This document shows, piece by piece, positions 58,430-64,000 of a stretch of DNA of 64,000 nucleotides; position 1 is the first letter of the stretch, and the number at the start of each line of letters is the position of its first letter. The translations under genes were made by a program, and so were the position numbers. The notes under the pieces were generated by a model, which worked only from the letters and a program-made list of their open reading frames with translations, did no database searches and was not told where the DNA came from. The DNA comes from Hyparrhenia diplandra (lineage: Eukaryota > Streptophyta > Magnoliopsida > Poales > Poaceae), in contig JADLZK010010878.1 of NCBI GenBank assembly GCA_015847255.1, positions 1 to 64,000 of the forward strand, written 5' to 3'.

Positions 58430-61400
58430 ACCCTATCCTCCTGAGCATCTTGGCGTGAAGGCCGCCGCCCCGTGCGTGGGGGATCCGACGTTGGAGGGGC
58501 CGCTGGATTCGTCCGAGTGTTAAGCCCATCACGCTCGTAGATGTAGGCATTAACACGCGCCCGACCGCAATCTCTTCGCCATTCAAAACAAGAATCATAA
58601 CACATCCGTTAGCATACGAGCCACAAATATTCAGAGGGGCAAACAAGTCTAGGAAAGATACTAACGTTAGCCCGAGACTCGCCGCCCGAACAGTAGAAAG
58701 CCAAATCCTTCCCGCTTTCATCCAATAGTCACGGTAAAATTTTTCCCGCGACCGAAAGGACGGGTCCTGAGGCGCCAAGACACGGAAGGCTCCTCATTCG
58801 CTTGATAGATTCGAGATGAGTGCAGCCGGACTCGCGGCAGACGGTGCGTTAAAAGCCCGAAGAGTTTCGAGAGAGGCATAACCCTCCCAATATCCACTGG
58901 CTCAAGGAACGAATCTCCCCCGCACGAGCCAGTCGCCTTTAAGCGGGGCTCAAGTCCAAGGCACCGCGATTCGACCGGCGAAGGAGAGAGAGCTTCGCAT
59001 GGCAACAATCCCGGGTTTCGCTTGTCCACGGCTTTGGGGAGAGAGTGATTAGTCTTTCGAAACTCCTCCGGCTCTGCCTCTACCTCCTTCAACCGAGATT
59101 CGGCTCTCAAGACGGAGACGGCCTTGGGACTTCTCCGACTTAGCGTTTCAGGTCCTTGAAAGCTTTTCGACCTTTGCCTTCTCCACCTCCAACCTTTGCC
59201 GCCTTCCCTTTGAAGTTTTTTTCAAGGGTTCGGGCAAACAAGCATCGACCGGCGAACAAAAAGCAAATATTGAATAAGAACAAGGTGCGAAAGCAACTAA
59301 ACATTTAGTAACGAAAAGTAAAATTTTTAGCTTACCCCCGTGAATAAAAAGTTCGTGAGCGTCCTGCCGAACCGGGGCCCAGTCTTGAGAAGCTCTTTTC
59401 GTGTGGGGTGCGATGAAGGAGGAGGAACATTCGTGCCGAATCGCACCGCTGGCGGCTCGAAGGGAGAAGGGAAGGGTACGAGGATCCACCCCAGCCACCA
59501 CCCGAGCATCCGGCCGCCCCTAGACAACGAGCAAGCTTGTAAGTCTTCTCGCCTCGGCTCATCTCTTCGGGGAGCTAAACCCGAATAGGTGACCGGATCC
59601 CCGAAATCACCGGATGTGCTTCCGAGAGAGAGAGAGCCCCATGCCCGAAAAGGCAATCTTTGAAGAACCCGAAGATTTCACGCATTCCCTGTGAGAACCG
59701 AGACTTACCCGAGCCGGGTTGGGGCATGCGCCGGCAGAACCGCTTAAGGAGTTGGCGCTTCCTTGGGCGCCGCTTTTCGCGCCCGAGCGCTTTTGTATTC
59801 GCCGCCTGCCCCCTGGCGCGCCACACTCGCAAATACAGACCGAGGACATAGAATCCCCCGAATCCTTAAGCGCGGGCCAAGGGGTCCTTGACGCCTTTGC
59901 CAGCCTATATTTCGCTGAGTCGCTTGAAACAACGGGCGCAGAAAAGTATTTAATCCAAAACAAAAAAATTAGGAAATCAAAACAAAGGAAAGTTAAAGGC
60001 GAATGAACACCTAGCGGACAAAATATCGACACAACAAGTACCGGAGCCGACGCGGACAACGCCTAAACCGGCGCGTGTTCGACCGAAAGTAACCTTCCTA
60101 CCGCTGAAGACCGAACTTTCGCCAAAGGCGACCTACCTCAACGCCTTGAGGCTCCTTTGCTACTTAAACCAAGATTTGTCTTCCGCCCTTTACTCTCTCC
60201 AGAGGAGCCGAGTCGCGACGCCGTTCTTCCGGATTCGACCTTTTCAGAAAGCCCCGGCCACCCTTTAGCTTCGCCCGGTGACAACCCGTGAGGGTAGCTT
60301 AACTCCCATGGCATCCAAAACGCGGTTGATTCGGCGTTATCCCCGACGATCTCCTCGTGCTATCTTAAACTCCCCGATCCGTGACTATGCTAAGAACCGA
60401 TTCTGTCTCCCCACAAATTTAAACTCAAAAATTCTTCATGCGAAGGGAATCGCTAAGGCATCCGAAAGCACTTACAAAATTTTTTGTATAATCATAGCTT
60501 GAGACTCAATGACTAACCGACTCGCGGCAATGGAGAGGCCCGGAGCCGAAAGCAACCCATTCCTCAATAAGGTCGAAAGTGCTTTGCTTTTCCAAGGTAC
60601 CAAGGAAGGCCCGGCTGCAGACTCCCCTCAAAGATTCGCTACAAACGAAGCATGACACCGAGCCCCCAAAGGAAGCATTCGCTCGAGGACGCCGCGGCAG
60701 AGGAAGACCGCACGGCAGACTTTGTTCGCCCCTCGCACCGACACCAGCATAAAACCAGCACTCCATCCACTTCGGCCCACTTGTTGCAAAAAAGTGGGGG
60801 TAAGGCGAATGCTGCCCCGGGTATAAAAGTATAACCCCCAAACTGCATAACCACGCGCTCATTCTTCCCGACATCCCGAATCTTCTTGGGCTTTTGTGCA
60901 AGGCATAATATCAAGGCTAATGTATCAACGCCAATGGAGCACCCATCATCTTCATCGCCCAAAACGAAGGCACCGATCCGTGTAAACGATTCGGGCGAAG
61001 ATGTTGAATCTGCGCAGTTTAAACGGTCAAGCACGCCGAGAAAAAGCATCCTCGCATGGAAGCCCTAACCCGCCCAAAGTAGTCCTTGAGAAACCAAAGC
61101 TTCGCCAAAGTTGGGATTCGAGTCCCTCGCGGAGCGGGAGCCCGCAAAGCTTAATTGCCCGCCTATCCATAAAGCCCCTTCCTCACAAAAATCATCCAAA
61201 AATGCATTCGGCCACCCGACCGCCCAGCCTCAAGACACCTCGCTGGCGGGGCGAGGACCCGGATTCTCGCCGTAACCCTCTAGCCGGTGTAACTCGCCGC
61301 CGCCGAGCCTTCGGGAGCACCCGTGAAAATGCTCGATCAGCTTCGCCAAGGTCGTTGTCCGACCCTTACTGAAATTTCGCCACCGACGGGGATCCTTCGA

Positions 61401-61500
61401 TATCAATGCCAGCTTGGGCCATCCATAGCTTGGGGAATCGGTAGCGGTTCGATTCGGAACTTGAGGATTCGGATTCTAACTAGAAAATGATGAGGGTTGA
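58430..61500 (-). pseudogene. Antisense extra ORF of element B, decayed
   Basis: Minus-strand coding-like stretches run from about 61480 down to 58430. An N-terminal part lies near 61420. A conserved-looking block at 60720-61049 contains 'SFTRIGAFVLGDEDDG', then 'KPKKIRDVGKNERVVMQFGG' and 'YTFIPGAAFALPP'. A coiled-coil-like Lys/Glu/Ala stretch follows near 59150-59230 (KGRRQRLEVEKAKVEKL), and the end lies near 58430. Gaps (59.5-60.6 kb) may be introns or decay. It corresponds to the truncated ORF of B' at 47.8-48.6 kb. Function in the lineage is unknown. Confidence 0.65.
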
Positions 61501-61559
61501 TCGCTTGGAGAGGCCGAGGGTTCAGAGTGTTAGCAGTGCATGGAGATGGGAGCCGAACT

Positions 61560-62225
61560 GTGCTTGTAGAGTCGTAGAAGCGTAACTCCCCCGACTAAGC
61601 ATCGCTACTAGATCCTGCGTTTTGGTCGAGAGCCGGATCCCGACGCTGCGGAACTGTATATTCTATCGAATCAACAAAAAACCTAAAAATAGAAAAATAA
61701 AACGATTTTAAACCCTAAAAATAGAGAACATGCACCCAAATTTCAAACCTAAAAAAGAAAATAGAAAAGGTAAAAGTAGACGACTTACCGAAGCTTAAAC
61801 GAAGGCGCAGGAAGAGTTCAAACCCAAAAGGTAATCGAAAAGTGCTTGTAAACCAAAAGCTCGAGAGCTCAAAGAAGGCAAAGCAGCTAGGAGAGCAAAT
61901 GAGCCGGAGGGGTCGGGCGCGGAGTGCCTCCGTGATTTATAACGAGATTTCGCCAAGCACCCCGAGGCACGGTCCCATCGCCCGCCCGGCCGCAACCCGA
62001 GGACTCGGCGACTTCGACTTCACGCAAAAAATATATATATATAATAATAATAATAAATATTATTATTAAAATATATAATATATAGTAATAAATATATATA
62101 GTATATATATAATAACAAACAAGTAATAAAAAAATAAGACAATCGGGTTTCTGGGCAGAGGGGGTTTCTTGTGGGTTAAACAAATCTAAAACCAGAGGAA
62201 GGGCGTAAAGGCCTTTGCCTCCGTC
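61560..62225. other. Spacer with AT-rich microsatellite before the 3' LTR of element B
   Basis: Contains repeated 'cctaaaaatagaaaa' (61680-61770) and an AT-only stretch of mixed (TA) and (TAA) repeats at about 62028-62115. This is the promoter side of the antisense ORF, but no TATA box can be singled out. Confidence 0.6.
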
Positions 62226-62237
62226 TCGAGGGGCTAC
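62226..62237 (+). other. Polypurine tract of element B
   Basis: TCGAGGGGCTAC directly before the 3' LTR start. It is the same as the tract of B' (47541-47552, complement). Confidence 0.85.
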
Positions 62238-63119
62238 TGCTGGGGGCATGGGCCAAGGACCGCCTACCCCCGAGGTTCGCCACAAGAATCCCGCACTGAT
62301 GGGAGCTGTCCCCGCGACGAATCAGCAAGATCCGGCCCAAGGCGGTCGAATGTGCACTTTTCGTCAGTGCCCTACGAGATGTAGCCTCCAAAGTCCCGAG
62401 CCAAGTCGAGGGCCGCCTTTAGGATGAACGTTTGCATTCGCCCGGGCGATTTAATGTGCGTGTTTTCATCGGCCGCGCAGAGGTTTAGCCTCCGTGATCC
62501 TCAACAGAGGTAAAGGGCGGCAAGAGGGGGCTAATGTTCCGACTTTCGCCTCGCCGCCGAACCCGAGGGATTCGTTGATCACGATCATTGGCTTCAGCTG
62601 TTCCGGGCATCCGTTTACGACCGTGTGGCCGAATGGCGTGACTTTCGCACAATTGGCCCCGTGGGGATCAGGTTGGTGCGAAGGGGTCGCATTCTACGGC
62701 CACAATAACTCACTGGCCCTGCGCCCCAGACGACGGCAGCAAATGCAACTGGGTCATAGGTCCCTTCGAGAATTCGTGGGCGGGATTAAGTCGGCGCCGC
62801 AACTGCAGAAAGGCTTTTAATCGTTTTGTCTTGCAGGTGCAGGCCCTGGGTCCCTCGAGAGGCGGCTGCCCCACGCAGGAGTGAGGGGCTCAGGCGTTGA
62901 AGTACCATCTTGCCCCTACGAAAGGAACAAGAGATCAAGGTAGAGGGGTAAAATTGAACTGTATTAGTCTACGGGACTATAAATAGACCTCCGTGGGTCC
63001 TTGTAAAGGGACAGAGAAAAAAAAGGATGGAATAGAAAGAGGGCTATTGATTTCGCTACCCGAAGTTTAGTTCTTTGTTCGCCTTCTTCGTGGGTAACCC
63101 ACTTCGGGCTACACCAACA
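62238..63119 (+). mobile_element. 3' LTR of element B
   Basis: 882 bases, TGCTGGGGGC to GCTACACCAACA, colinear with the 5' LTR at 49052-49944. The first bases carry TGC in place of TGT. TATA box at 62978-62986. Confidence 0.9.
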
Positions 63120-64000
63120 GGTTTGTCATACATGGAAGGTTTTCTTAGGTCGGTTTGGGTGGTTTTTAGCACTTAGGTCCCTCCCCTTATGTATAAATAG
63201 ACCCCCCTCTCCCTCCTCAAAGAACAACACATTTTACAAGGAGAAACCAAACCATTTGTGCAAGAGAGTAGAATTAGATCTACTTCTTCTTCTACTTCTT
63301 CTATTCTATCTCCCAATTCTAGAGAGTGAGAGTGGGAAAGGCTAGAAAGAAGCTTGGTTCTTTCTACCCGAGTTGTCGGCCGCTTCTGTTCCGTTGTTCC
63401 TAGGAGGACTGAGTGCCGTGATTTGCCTGCATCGCCCAAATTTTGTACCTCCGCAAGAAACTACTTACGCTTTGGTAAGCGCCTTTGTGATTATCTTGCA
63501 ACTATTTAATTTCAAAAGTATACATTTCTTAGTTGTTGTAGACTTCGGGATTGGTAGATCATTTACGCTAGTTCTGGTGGATCTGACTCTTTAACCGGGG
63601 AACCTTGGCCAACATCAAGAATCGTGGACCAATAGTGCAAACGTGGTGTTTGGACTAGCGCTCACCTACCTTTTGCGGTGCATCCCACGGTTGAGGGGGT
63701 AGGCGTTTGGTCGTGACAAGCCTTGTCCGCCCCTTTGAAATCCCCCCACGCTCGGCCCGCGGTCGTGAGAGCTAATTGCCTTTCCTACCCATTTGGGAGC
63801 CTGGGCCGGTGCCCTGAGTGAGTAGACAAATGACTTTTAGGAATCACCGCACTGAAAAACTTAGCCTATAGATACCTCGCTACTCTTAGAAAAAACAAAC
63901 CCTTTGCCTTAGGTTGACATAAACCTGAAAAGCCAAAAGGCGACCATCCCCCGGAAAATACGATACCCCGCTACTAACCGGTGAAGTGCTACAACGGGTA
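63120..64000 (+). mobile_element. LTR A2, right part, running off the window
   Basis: Continues the A-family LTR from the insertion point. TATA box tataaatag at 63192-63200, a C/T-rich leader with 'cttcttcttctacttcttc' (63283 on), 'cacggttgagggggtaggcg' near 63690 and 'gtgaagtgctacaacgggta' at the window end. By comparison with A1, about 270 more bases are expected. The open runs here are not genes. Confidence 0.8.

Larger units (their letters stand above)
49052..63119 (+). mobile_element. Element B: near-complete Tat-type Ty3/gypsy retrotransposon, 14.07 kb
   Basis: The order is 5' LTR, primer site, gag, protease, RT, two RNase H-like regions, integrase, a long spacer, an antisense extra ORF, polypurine tract and 3' LTR. 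A second RNase H domain plus an antisense extra ORF between pol and the 3' LTR is characteristic of the Tat lineage of plant gypsy elements. All frames are interrupted by stops and small indels, and the two LTRs differ by substitutions and indels, so insertion is not recent. It lies within LTR A2. Confidence 0.88.

Noticed and set aside
49052..63119. Element B as an active, autonomous element
   Set aside because: Every domain contains stops or frameshifts and the LTRs differ by several indels.

Overview
The window is nuclear DNA from a grass (Poaceae), most likely rice (Oryza) or a close relative. It is almost entirely layered, decayed transposable elements. The evidence is the type of Ty3/gypsy and Ty1/copia remnants, the LTR, primer-site and polypurine-tract motifs, the TA-microsatellite-bounded elements, and a plastid-derived insert. 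No intact host gene can be defended. One multi-exon gene-like region on the minus strand (about 26.3-29.7 kb) is the only candidate. There is no tRNA gene, no intact rRNA gene and no CRISPR array.

Layout: 1-6.9 kb is a minus-strand Ty3/gypsy element: LTR, gag, protease, then an Athila ORF-1-like gene with its own TATA box. RT, RNase H and integrase are absent. 6.9-9.2 kb and 11.4-13.5 kb hold two plus-strand Ty1/copia pol remnants, the second with its 3' LTR. 14.0-25.8 kb is a large block bounded by (TA)n tracts. It has GC-rich gene-like segments and an AT-rich interior full of short degenerate repeats (TTACTGAA, GATACTCGA and others). 26.3-29.7 kb is the gene-like region. 30.2-36.0 kb holds two tandem, same-orientation LTR-like units without coding sequence between them.

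36.1-44.1 kb is a cluster of insertions separated by four long (TA)n tracts. In order they are a composite organelle insert (plastid ndhA end, ndhI start, a reversed rrn16 piece, then mitochondrial-looking DNA), a 2.9 kb element with 236-bp inverted ends and two tandem arrays, a 376-bp MITE-like element, and a 3.4 kb element with GC-rich exon-like DNA. Several of these units share a short palindrome near their ends, which suggests one class of microsatellite-associated element.

44.1-64 kb is a nest that can be unpacked. An LTR (A1, 44.4-46.0 kb) is followed by a minus-oriented element (B') represented by its LTR, polypurine tract and extra ORF (46.6-48.6 kb). B' is interrupted by a second copy of the A LTR (A2). 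A2 is itself split by a near-complete 14 kb Tat-type Ty3/gypsy element (B, 49.05-63.12 kb) with an apparent 5-bp target duplication. Element B shows gag, protease, RT, two RNase H-like domains, integrase with its D-D-E residues, and an antisense extra ORF. All its reading frames are broken, so it is a fossil.
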